5,652 bases of DNA from Fidelibacterota bacterium SCGC AAA003-L08 (GTDB lineage: Bacteria > Fidelibacterota > Marinisomatia > SCGC-AAA003-L08 > D37C17), in the NCBI GenBank assembly GCA_000405805.1, contig ASPJ01000047.1:1-5652 (forward strand), written 5' to 3'. Positions 1-5,367 of this stretch are shown here, one piece after another. Position 1 is the first letter of the stretch. Each line of letters opens with the position of its first letter. Under the pieces are notes generated by a model. It had not been told where the DNA came from. It saw only the letters and a list, made by a program, of their open reading frames with translations, and did no database searches. Both the position numbers and the translations under genes were made by a program.

Positions 1-827
1 GGAGCTTTATTATATTCTTTAAGAACTTTATTAAATAATGCTACATCTCCATTAGCATGATTAATTCTTTCAACTGCATAACCTTCTGCTTCACTTATCA
101 TTCTTTTAGCAGTTCCCCCTGCTTTTAATGTGATTTCTTTAAGTTTTTTTGTAGCATCATTGATTACAGCTTCCTTTTCCTGACGAGCTCTATTTACCTC
201 ATTAAAAGAATCTGCTACAGGACCTGGTGGCACAACTCCTTGCAACTGAACTAATTGAACGAAAATTCCACAATCATAACTATCTAAGTTAGCCTGCATA
301 GTGGATCTAGCTTCTTCTCTGATAGCCCTTCTTTCTTCAGATAAAACTTCACTAAAAGATCTGTCTCCAATCATTAATTGCATTGTTGCTTCAGATTCAT
401 CTCTGATTATTTTTTCTACATTTTTAACATTAAACAAATACTTCGTAGCATCTTTGATCTTATACTGAACAGCCCATCTCACTTCTGCTATTCTTAAATC
501 TCCAGTCAACATCCATGATTCATCAGTAAAATCATCTGTCGAGTATCTAGTTTTAACATCTGATTCAATAGTTTGAAAACCAAATTCTTCTTTTTTAATC
601 TGCGTTACTTCTACTACATGAACAATATCAACAAAAGGAATTTTAAAATGTAATCCAGGCTCTTCAATAGATGAAATTTTTCCAAACCTCAACACAACTC
701 CATTAGCACTCGCATCAATTGTATAAAAAGAATTGTATACTAAAAAAATAAAAGCGGCTAATCCAATTATTTTAAAAATATTGAGATTGTTAAATTGAGG
801 AACGTTAATATTTATTTTTTCTTCCAT
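1..827 (-). CDS. hflK: HflK-like SPFH/band-7 membrane protein (partial, C-terminus off the left edge)
   Basis: Translated from the minus strand, this gives 275 complete residues with no stop, from ATG at 827 to the window edge. It shows a short cytoplasmic head, one membrane helix at about residues 17-34, then an SPFH (band 7/prohibitin) domain at about 38-215. Recognisable marks are ASANGVVLRFGK after the helix, EPGLHFKIPF, the D-E-S-E-A-T-M stretch near 143-149, and PPGPVADSFNEVNRARQEKE at 199-218, typical of HflK; a charged coiled-coil-like part follows. In characterised bacteria HflK pairs with HflC in a periplasm-facing complex around the FtsH protease and modulates membrane-protein turnover. 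hflC usually follows hflK, which here would lie beyond the left edge and cannot be checked. The glycine-rich N-terminal tail of proteobacterial HflK is absent. A weak AGG lies just before the ATG (ATAGGTAG-ATG). An HflC or generic SPFH assignment is the alternative; HflK is favoured by the PPGPV region. Confidence 0.9.
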   Translation of the reverse strand, partial: MEEKININVPQFNNLNIFKIIGLAAFIFLVYNSFYTIDASANGVVLRFGKISSIEEPGLHFKIPFVDIVHVVEVTQIKKEEFGFQTIESDVKTRYSTDDFTDESWMLTGDLRIAEVRWAVQYKIKDATKYLFNVKNVEKIIRDESEATMQLMIGDRSFSEVLSEERRAIREEARSTMQANLDSYDCGIFVQLVQLQGVVPPGPVADSFNEVNRARQEKEAVINDATKKLKEITLKAGGTAKRMISEAEGYAVERINHANGDVALFNKVLKEYNKA

Positions 828-869
828 CTACCTATAATTATTATTATGAAATTTCTTAATCAAAATATA

Positions 870-896
870 CTTATATTTTACATTAATAATTATCAA
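870..896 (-). promoter_or_regulatory. Possible hflK promoter
   Basis: On the minus strand TTGATA (891-896) is followed after 15 bp by TATAAG (870-875), about 43 bp before the hflK ATG, in the 77-bp divergent gap between hflK and the small membrane gene. The spacer is shorter than ideal and the gap is almost pure A+T, so chance matches are likely. No equally clear promoter for the rightward genes was seen in the same gap. Confidence 0.25.
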
Positions 897-904
897 TATA
901 TCAA

Positions 905-1141
905 ATGAATAGAATATTTTCTTACTTAATATTGTTTTCCTATTTAACAGCCAACAATAATGATACATTTGGTTTATCCATATTATTTATACTGTTCTTA
1001 CTTTTAATACTCGCAGGATACAAACTTATTAGGCTTCGAACCGGAAATTATGATGTAGACTATTTCACAAAACTACTTGGCTGGGGAATGACTGCTATTG
1101 GAATAATAGGAGTGTATCAATGTTTTCAGTATGTCAAATAA
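905..1141 (+). CDS. Small hypothetical membrane protein upstream of selW
   Basis: A 78-residue protein that I do not recognise. It has a hydrophobic N-terminus (about residues 4-16), a strong membrane helix at about 22-41 (TFGLSILFILFLLLILAGYK), a basic/polar loop (IRLRTGNYDVDYFTK), and a second helix at about 57-75 (LLGWGMTAIGIIGVYQCFQYV). The first segment could be a signal sequence or a third helix. The only internal Met is residue 62, so ATG at 905 is the natural start, although no Shine-Dalgarno is visible before it. Its TAA stop is 11 bp before the ATG of the SelW-like gene, and that gene's GGAG lies in this gap, so the two are probably co-transcribed. It is divergent from hflK. A real gene is favoured by the coherent membrane profile and operon-like spacing, but the function is unknown. 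Confidence 0.65.
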   Translation: MNRIFSYLILFSYLTANNNDTFGLSILFILFLLLILAGYKLIRLRTGNYDVDYFTKLLGWGMTAIGIIGVYQCFQYVK

Positions 1142-1142
1142 A

Positions 1143-1146
1143 GGAG
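1143..1146 (+). promoter_or_regulatory. Strong ribosome binding site of selW
   Basis: GGAG six bases before ATG 1153, directly after the stop of the upstream membrane gene. It is one of only two clear Shine-Dalgarno sites in the window (the other precedes yceI). It fixes the selW start even though the reading frame is only ten codons long before the TGA. Confidence 0.8.
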
Positions 1147-1152
1147 TACTCA

Positions 1153-1392
1153 ATGAATATACATATAGAATATTGTGAAAAATGAAATTATCATCCTGAA
1201 TTTGAACGTGTTTCAAATATTATAAATCAAAAATATCCTAAAGTTATAGTTAATGGTAATAATAATCCTCCTCGCACAGGATCATTTGAGGTAATAATTA
1301 ATGACAAACTAGTTTATTCAAAATTTGAAACTGATAATTTCCCTAATGAAAACGAAATATTAGAATGGCTCAATTCCTCTAATCTTAATTAA
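1153..1392 (+). CDS. selW: SelW-like selenoprotein (Rdx family, CxxU), in-frame TGA at 1183-1185 read as selenocysteine
   Basis: Reading from ATG 1153 through TGA 1183-1185 to TAA 1390-1392 gives 79 residues with Cys at 8 and Sec at 11. This is the C-x-x-U redox motif (YCEKU) right after a first beta strand (NIHIEY), as in SelW and its Rdx relatives. Downstream, PEFERVSNIINQKYP matches the family's first helix, PPRTGSFEVIINDKLVYSK (39-57) matches its G-x-F-E-V...G-K-L-hyS-K strand pair, and ENEILEWLNS is the final helix. The length fits SelW. The family has a thioredoxin-like fold and is thought to act in cytosolic thiol redox reactions; the exact substrate is unknown. Homology on both sides of the TGA, a GGAG ribosome site and a hairpin at SECIS distance all favour recoding over a pseudogene. 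Trp is TGG in the other genes and none carries an in-frame TGA, which argues against a reassigned code. A standard caller would miss it. It probably shares a transcript with the 905-1141 gene. Confidence 0.9.
1200..1218 (+). promoter_or_regulatory. Bacterial SECIS-like hairpin for selW
   Basis: ATTTGAA (1200-1206) pairs perfectly with TTCAAAT (1212-1218), leaving a 5-base loop CGTGT (1207-1211). The loop begins 21 bases after the TGA and has G as its second base. Known bacterial SECIS elements lie within the coding region just after the UGA, have a small apical loop with a G in the first two positions, and bind SelB to deliver Sec-tRNA. The stem is only 7 bp and A+T-rich; no convincing lower stem was found by eye. 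Confidence 0.72.
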
Positions 1393-1398
1393 ATAATT

Positions 1399-1427
1399 TT
1401 GATACATATCACTATTAATGTTATTAT
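1399..1427 (+). promoter_or_regulatory. Probable sigma70-type promoter of the large secreted-protein gene
   Basis: TTGATA (1399-1404), a 17-bp spacer, then TATTAT (1422-1427), in the 72-bp gap between selW and the next gene. The start of transcription would be near 1434, giving a leader of about 30 bases. Spacing is ideal and both boxes are close to consensus, but the region is so A+T-rich that chance cannot be excluded. If real, the large gene is transcribed separately from selW. Confidence 0.42.
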
Positions 1428-1464
1428 AACTTGAGTATTTTAAAAAAAAGTATTATATGATTAA

Positions 1465-3264
1465 ATGAAAGTTTATACAAATATATTAATCTTGTATTTT
1501 ATAATGAGTTCTGTCCAGTCTCAAAATTGGTCGATGACTATTGTAGCAGAGGATGAACAGCAGATTGGTTCTTCTGACTATATAATATTAGAGATGTGTA
1601 ATCAATGTAATGATGGATTTCATTTTGGAGAAGATGAATATGACTTGCCGACTCCTCCTGATTACTATACAGATATTGCATTTACAAATTTTGAATGGAT
1701 CGGGACATTTGATAATAATGGAAATGAATGTGTGAATCCAGAATTTTACATTGATAAAAAGAGTTTTCATGATCCAGGAGATTTGCTAGTCTGGAATGTG
1801 GGAGGATTTTCAAATTTAAATAATGATAGTACTGACATAGAACTTTCTTGGACTTCTGAGGAATTATCTGATCAATATGAGATATTTATATATATTGGAG
1901 ATACAGGATATGATATGAGATCTCAGAGTAATTTAATGATATCTCAAGATGAATTAAGTGTTCTGTATATCCCAGAAACTAATTCATTCACTCCCAATAT
2001 TCAGATACTTGTGGGAGGCTGCGCAAGTGAGGGGACAACAACATATTATTATGATAATGACAATGATGGGTACGGTGGAACCTTGGAAAACCCACAAGAG
2101 TTCTGTGCTGGATTTGAACCCGTCGGGTGGGTGAATAATAATGAGGATGTTAATGACAACTTCTATTGCGAAGAAAATATTATAGATCTTTGTAATGTTT
2201 GCAATGGGTCTGATGAATGTTTAGACTGTAATAGTATCCCTTGGGGTGATGCTGAGGTTGATGATTGCGGAGAATGCTCTGGAGGAACTACTAATCATGT
2301 TGCTAATTCAGATATGGACTGCACAGAAACCTGTTATGGAAATGCCGAAATTGATGACTGTGGAGAATGTTCTGGAGGAACTGCCAATCACATTGCTAAT
2401 TCAGATATGGACTGCACAGAAACCTGCTATGGGAATGCTGAAATTGATGATTGTGGCATTTGTGATGATTTTAACCAGTCATGTTTAGATGAAATCTTCT
2501 TAGATGGTCCTGAGAACATAAATGCTTATATTAATAATAATTTAATTGAGCTTCAATGGGATCAAATAAATTATCCAGAAAATGAGGCAATCTTAGGTTT
2601 TAATATTTACAGAAATGAAGAATATCTAATATCTACAACACAAGAAGAATATATATTTAATGAATTTGATGGCGGTGAATTCTGTGTCTCTGCATTTGAT
2701 CAATACAATAATGAATCCAATCTAAATTGTAGTATTGCTACAGACCTTCAGGATTTTTGTTGGATTTTAGATCACGGATTGAATTTAATAAGCTATCCCA
2801 CATTACCTTTAGATGTTAGTTTGAATAATATTTTTTCATCATTAAGCGAATCAATAGTTGGAATAATATCTGAAGGAGATGCAGCTTCCTTACTTCCAAA
2901 TGGAATATGGGTTGGAAGTTTAACTGCTATTGAAAATCATAGAGGTTATTGGGTTAAGCTAGATCTAGGAGATCCATTTGCCAGCCAAGAATACTGTGTG
3001 ACAGGATATCCTGTGCCAAGTAATCTGGAATACAATTTGTCAGAAGGAGCCAATCTGATATCTTATCTAGGGGAGCATGACGAACTAATTATAAATGCGT
3101 TGAATGAATATAATGATAACTTTATCGCAATAATTGGAGCTGCTTCTGCAGCTTATAATAGCCCCCTCGAATCTAATTGGGTAGGAAGCTTAACTCATCT
3201 TAAAAAAGGGGAAGGGTACTGGGTTATCGTAAATGATAATTTCAATTTTTATTGGGGTCCTTAA
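1465..3264 (+). CDS. Large exported Cys-rich repeat protein with FN3-like and duplicated C-terminal modules
   Basis: A 599-residue protein with an N-terminal signal peptide (about 1-20, MKVYTNILILYFIMSSVQSQ). An unrecognised beta-rich domain with scattered Cys follows to about 188. Next is a calcium-loop-like stretch YYYDNDNDGYGG (about 194-205), as in thrombospondin-type-3 or EF-hand-like loops. Residues 235-340 hold 16 cysteines, with a 31-residue repeat (261-291, 292-322, partial 323-340) of form GNAEIDDCGECSGG. About 348-427 looks like a fibronectin type III domain (ELQWD, GFNIYRNEEY). Two related modules follow at about 437-497 and 527-588, each with NLISY, WVGSLT and GYWV. The protein ends in FYWGP, with no evident lipobox, membrane anchor or sorting tail. 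Such architecture suggests a cell-surface or secreted adhesion or structural protein; the substrate is unknown. No Shine-Dalgarno is visible; ATG 1465 is chosen because it gives a full signal peptide (the next Met is residue 14). It converges on the HAD gene. Confidence 0.9.
   Translation: MKVYTNILILYFIMSSVQSQNWSMTIVAEDEQQIGSSDYIILEMCNQCNDGFHFGEDEYDLPTPPDYYTDIAFTNFEWIGTFDNNGNECVNPEFYIDKKSFHDPGDLLVWNVGGFSNLNNDSTDIELSWTSEELSDQYEIFIYIGDTGYDMRSQSNLMISQDELSVLYIPETNSFTPNIQILVGGCASEGTTTYYYDNDNDGYGGTLENPQEFCAGFEPVGWVNNNEDVNDNFYCEENIIDLCNVCNGSDECLDCNSIPWGDAEVDDCGECSGGTTNHVANSDMDCTETCYGNAEIDDCGECSGGTANHIANSDMDCTETCYGNAEIDDCGICDDFNQSCLDEIFLDGPENINAYINNNLIELQWDQINYPENEAILGFNIYRNEEYLISTTQEEYIFNEFDGGEFCVSAFDQYNNESNLNCSIATDLQDFCWILDHGLNLISYPTLPLDVSLNNIFSSLSESIVGIISEGDAASLLPNGIWVGSLTAIENHRGYWVKLDLGDPFASQEYCVTGYPVPSNLEYNLSEGANLISYLGEHDELIINALNEYNDNFIAIIGAASAAYNSPLESNWVGSLTHLKKGEGYWVIVNDNFNFYWGP
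2245..2484 (+). repeat. 93-bp tandem repeat encoding Cys-rich DDCGEC units
   Basis: Two full 93-bp units (2245-2337, 2338-2430) and a partial third (from 2431, similar for about 35 bp). The two full units differ at about 13 of 93 bases, most of them silent, and share an identical run of about 32 bases ending in ACAGAAACCTG. Each unit codes for 31 residues with Cys at fixed positions. This looks like an in-frame duplication kept under protein-level selection. Confidence 0.9.
2773..3228 (+). repeat. Duplicated C-terminal protein module (LISY...WVGSLT...GYWV)
   Basis: Two copies, at residues about 437-497 and 527-588, align through G-(L/A)-N-L-I-S-Y, then I-(V)-(G/A)-I-I, then (I/N)-W-V-G-S-L-T, then G-(E)-G/R-Y-W-V. 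The similarity is in protein only; the DNA has diverged, so this duplication is older than the Cys-rich repeat upstream. Confidence 0.8.
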
Positions 3265-4031
3265 TTTAACAGTTCTAAAATATGATAAATCGATGGGATA
3301 ACTAAATCTGGATGAATATTACTTTTTTCTATTAAATCCTGTCTATATTTCCCCGTTTGGACGAGAACAGATTTGATGCCACAAGATTGAGCCCCTCCTA
3401 TATCATTAATAATATCATCCCCAACCATAACTAAGTTTTCTTTCTCAATATTAATATCCTGAACTGCAATATCAAAGAAATTACTCTCAGGTTTACCAAC
3501 TACAATTGAATCTGTAGATGTTGCATATTCAATTCCTTTTATAAATGCTCCCGAATCAATTTGCAAACCTTCAGATACTCTAAAGTATTTCCCTTTATGC
3601 AACGCAAGTATTTTTGATCCATTTAAAACTTTATTGAAAATTTTATTCATGATATCAAAAGTCCAATCCCTATTTAAATCACCTATTACAATATATTCAG
3701 GGTTATTATTATCAATAGTAAATTCTGAATAATCATTTTTAGAAGCCTCTTTCAAGATAAGTTCGCATGTAGGGGAACCCAGTTCCCTTAGTTTCAGAAC
3801 GCCTGCATAAGAGGCGCTTATAATATGGTTTTTATTTACAGGAAAATCTAATTTAATCAATTTATTAAATAAATCGAGTCTTGATTTGGTTGTTGTATTA
3901 GTCAGAAATCTATATGGGATGTTATGATTATTCAGATAATCCAATGTTTCAATCGATCCAGGCAATGGTTTATCCTCAATACAAAAAACACCATCTAAAT
4001 CAAAAAGGAAACCAGCAATATTCATATTCAT
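3261..4031 (-). CDS. HAD-IIA family phosphatase (NagD/LHPP-like)
   Basis: A 256-residue protein with the full haloacid-dehalogenase motif set: motif I FLFDLDGV with D11 (nucleophile) and D13, motif II FLTNTTT with T44, motif III VVGKP with K180, and motif IV MVGDDIINDIGGAQSCG with D205, D206 and D210. The large cap inserted between motifs II and III (about 75-170) and the LPGSIETLDYL and LTNT segments place it in subclass IIA, with NagD, HDHD2 and LHPP relatives. Members are Mg-dependent cytosolic phosphatases of sugar phosphates, nucleotides or related small molecules; the substrate cannot be read from sequence. It is the last gene of a tight minus-strand set, 7 bp after the DUF4442 gene. 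ATG at 4031 is used; ATG at 4025 is equally possible and neither has a clear ribosome site. Its TAA overlaps the TAA of the converging plus-strand gene. Confidence 0.93.
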   Translation of the reverse strand: MNMNIAGFLFDLDGVFCIEDKPLPGSIETLDYLNNHNIPYRFLTNTTTKSRLDLFNKLIKLDFPVNKNHIISASYAGVLKLRELGSPTCELILKEASKNDYSEFTIDNNNPEYIVIGDLNRDWTFDIMNKIFNKVLNGSKILALHKGKYFRVSEGLQIDSGAFIKGIEYATSTDSIVVGKPESNFFDIAVQDINIEKENLVMVGDDIINDIGGAQSCGIKSVLVQTGKYRQDLIEKSNIHPDLVIPSIYHILELLN

Positions 4032-4038
4032 CTAAATA

Positions 4039-4512
4039 TTATATTCTTTCTTTTAAAGATAAGGTTAAGTCGAATTCTGCTACTTTATCATCCGATATTG
4101 AAGGTACTATCGCATCTATATGAACAATCATATTTTCTCTTTCGCCAGATTCTATAGTCCTCTGAACTAATTTGACGATATCTTCTCCTTGAGCACATTT
4201 AAAATGAACATCTCCTTCTGCTCTTTTTAAAAAATTAGCTTTAAAGTCCTTGAAAATTAATGAAATATTTCTATTACTATTTTGGATGCAAGTCATTGCT
4301 AAAAAACCACCAGTAATATCCGCTCCAACTGATAAGGCCCCAAAATACATACTATTCAAATGATTTCTAGTCCTACGTTTAAATGGTATTTTAATTTCTA
4401 CAGATTCATTAGTTATAGATATTATCTTAGGCCTACAAAACCATAATAATGGAATCTTTGTTACTCCAAAAAATTTTAAATATAAATTGGCTTTAGTTAA
4501 ATTTGAAATCAC
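4039..4512 (-). CDS. DUF4442 hotdog-fold putative thioesterase, GTG start
   Basis: A 157-residue cytosolic protein matching the DUF4442 family of hotdog-fold proteins. Seen marks: VEIKIPFKRRTRNHLNSMYF followed by GALSVGADITGGFLAM (about 38-73), the usual R-N-H-x-N-S-M-h-F-G-A-L signature with an acidic residue (D65) in the central helix, and the late strand pair LIFKDFKANFLKRAEGDVHF (85-104). Relatives are presumed acyl-CoA or acyl-ACP thioesterases, though few have been tested. The start is GTG at 4512-4510, only 2 bp after the yceI stop (4515), so translation is probably coupled to yceI. No ATG exists before residue 55, which would cut off half the fold. It is followed 7 bp later by the HAD phosphatase gene. 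Next to a lipid-binding YceI protein, a role in lipid or isoprenoid metabolism is plausible but inferred. Confidence 0.88.
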   Translation of the reverse strand: MISNLTKANLYLKFFGVTKIPLLWFCRPKIISITNESVEIKIPFKRRTRNHLNSMYFGALSVGADITGGFLAMTCIQNSNRNISLIFKDFKANFLKRAEGDVHFKCAQGEDIVKLVQRTIESGERENMIVHIDAIVPSISDDKVAEFDLTLSLKERI

Positions 4513-4514
4513 GA

Positions 4515-5099
4515 TTATCTTTTAGGAAATAATAGGAAATTAATTACAAAATCATCATAAATAGCCCTATCTCCTAAATCATAAAAAGAGTTAGAACCAT
4601 ATTTAATATTCCATTTTGTTCTATCTACTATTAATTGACCCATAGATATATTTCTATCAAAATCTATATTTGAATAAATCAATATTTCATTGGTAATATC
4701 TTTTATAGTTAGTTCTGCAGACATCTGTATATTGCTGTTAGCCATATCTTTACTAAAAATTTCTTTTGAAGATAATATTTTTAAATGAGCTTTAGGAAAT
4801 TGAATAACATTAAAAAAATCTTCATTTTTTAAATGACTTGTCAAGTATTCATTCTTACTAGAATCCTTTATATCATCTACTGATATAGACTGCATATCAA
4901 TGATTATTTCTCCACCTACAATTAAATTCTTATCTTTCAAAACATAACCATTTTCTATTTTAATATGCCCATCATGAGAACCAGTCACTTTATAACCAAT
5001 CCAATTCATTTTACTTATAGAAACGTCGATCCAAACGGTATCAACTATATTACTAGAAAAAATAAAAGAACTAAATGCTAACCATAATACTTTTTTCAA
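4515..5099 (-). CDS. yceI: YceI-family exported lipid-binding protein, TTG start
   Basis: A 194-residue protein of the YceI family, a lipocalin-like beta barrel that binds long isoprenoid chains in characterised members and acts in the periplasm. Seen: a signal peptide at about 1-16 (KKVLWLAFSSFIFSS), then VDTVWIDVSISKMNWIGYKV with GSHDG (to about 44), a GGEIIIDMQSI strand, HLKNEDFFNVIQFPKAH (89-105), LTIKDIT (about 130-136), VDRTKWNIKYGS (158-169) and DRAIYDDF (177-184), all characteristic. The start is TTG at 5099-5097, because GGAGG (5105-5109) lies 5 bases upstream and the result begins with a clean signal peptide. The frame is open further upstream to an ATG at 5201, but that would be translated through the tRNA-Arg gene and is rejected. 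It is first of a tight set with the DUF4442 and HAD genes and begins 26 bp after the tRNA. Confidence 0.92.
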   Translation of the reverse strand: MKKVLWLAFSSFIFSSNIVDTVWIDVSISKMNWIGYKVTGSHDGHIKIENGYVLKDKNLIVGGEIIIDMQSISVDDIKDSSKNEYLTSHLKNEDFFNVIQFPKAHLKILSSKEIFSKDMANSNIQMSAELTIKDITNEILIYSNIDFDRNISMGQLIVDRTKWNIKYGSNSFYDLGDRAIYDDFVINFLLFPKR

Positions 5100-5104
5100 T
5101 ACAA

Positions 5105-5109
5105 CCTCC
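5105..5109 (-). promoter_or_regulatory. Ribosome binding site deciding the TTG start of yceI
   Basis: GGAGG on the minus strand, 5 bases before TTG 5099. It rules out the longer reading frame starting inside the tRNA. Confidence 0.85.
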
Positions 5110-5125
5110 AAATTAATTGTTTTTG

Positions 5126-5199
5126 TACCCTTCACAGGATTCGAACCTGTAACCGCTGGAGCCGAAATCCAGTGCTCTATCCAGTTGAGCCAGAAGGGC
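5126..5199 (-). tRNA. tRNA-Arg (anticodon TCG)
   Basis: A 74-base cloverleaf by eye. The acceptor is GCCCTTC/GAAGGGT (with one G-T pair at the end), the D arm GCTC/GAGC, the anticodon arm CTGGA-TTTCGGC-TCCAG with anticodon TCG reading CGN/CGA arginine codons, the variable loop CGGTT, and the T arm ACAGG-TTCGAAT-CCTGT. The discriminator is A. CCA is not encoded, so it must be added enzymatically. It lies between the inter-tRNA hairpin and yceI. Confidence 0.96.
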
Positions 5200-5220
5200 A
5201 TTATTCTAATTTAATATATA

Positions 5221-5259
5221 TAATATAATCCCTCATAGTTTTTATGAGGGATTATATTG
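5221..5259 (-). terminator. Perfect 16-bp hairpin between the two tRNA genes, possible terminator
   Basis: Arms 5222-5237 and 5243-5258 pair perfectly over 16 bp around a 5-base loop, with a core of CCCTCATA/TATGAGGG. It begins 9 bases past the end of tRNA-His and ends 22 bases before tRNA-Arg. On the minus strand the following bases are T/A-rich (ATATATTAAATT) but not a clean T-run; on the plus strand they are purine-rich. A factor-independent terminator for tRNA-His is the simplest reading. An RNA-processing structure or attenuator is possible. Confidence 0.5.
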
Positions 5260-5267
5260 AAAGAGAG

Positions 5268-5342
5268 GGTGACTGATGGGCATCGAACCCACGACCCCCT
5301 GTGCCACAGACAGGTGCTCTAACCAACTGAGCTACAGTCACC
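5268..5342 (-). tRNA. tRNA-His (anticodon GTG)
   Basis: Cloverleaf by eye: acceptor GTGACTG/CAGTCAC, D arm GCTC/GAGC, anticodon arm CCTGT-CTGTGGC-ACAGG with anticodon GTG, T arm GTGGG-TTCGATG-CCCAT. The histidine identity pair is present: an extra G at position -1 (5342) opposite discriminator C73 (5268). CCA is not encoded. It lies 25 bp after the stop of the methyltransferase gene on the same strand. Confidence 0.96.
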
Positions 5343-5367
5343 ATCGATATTTAATAATAAACTTATA

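Noticed and set aside
1183..1185. TGA as a true stop, making selW a pseudogene, or TGA reassigned to Trp or Gly
   Set aside because: The family pattern continues intact for 68 residues, the TGA sits exactly at the CxxU position, and a SECIS-like hairpin follows. Other genes use TGG for Trp and have no in-frame TGA. All stops seen here are TAA, so reassignment is not excluded by stop usage alone, only made unlikely.
1588..1770. 60-codon open frame on the minus strand
   Set aside because: Antisense to the secreted-protein gene, no ribosome site and no recognisable protein features.
2245..2484. CRISPR-like array
   Set aside because: The units are contiguous with no spacers and are in-frame coding repeats.
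2246..2488. 80-codon open frame on the plus strand inside the Cys-rich repeats
   Set aside because: It is an out-of-frame reading of the tandem repeat, with repetitive low-complexity product, wholly within the 1465-3264 gene.
3914..4123. 69-codon open frame on the plus strand across the HAD/DUF4442 junction
   Set aside because: Antisense to two well-supported genes; product resembles nothing and has no ribosome site.
5100..5201. N-terminal extension of the YceI protein to ATG 5201
   Set aside because: These codons are the tRNA-Arg gene plus the spacer; a GGAGG and signal peptide place the start at TTG 5099.
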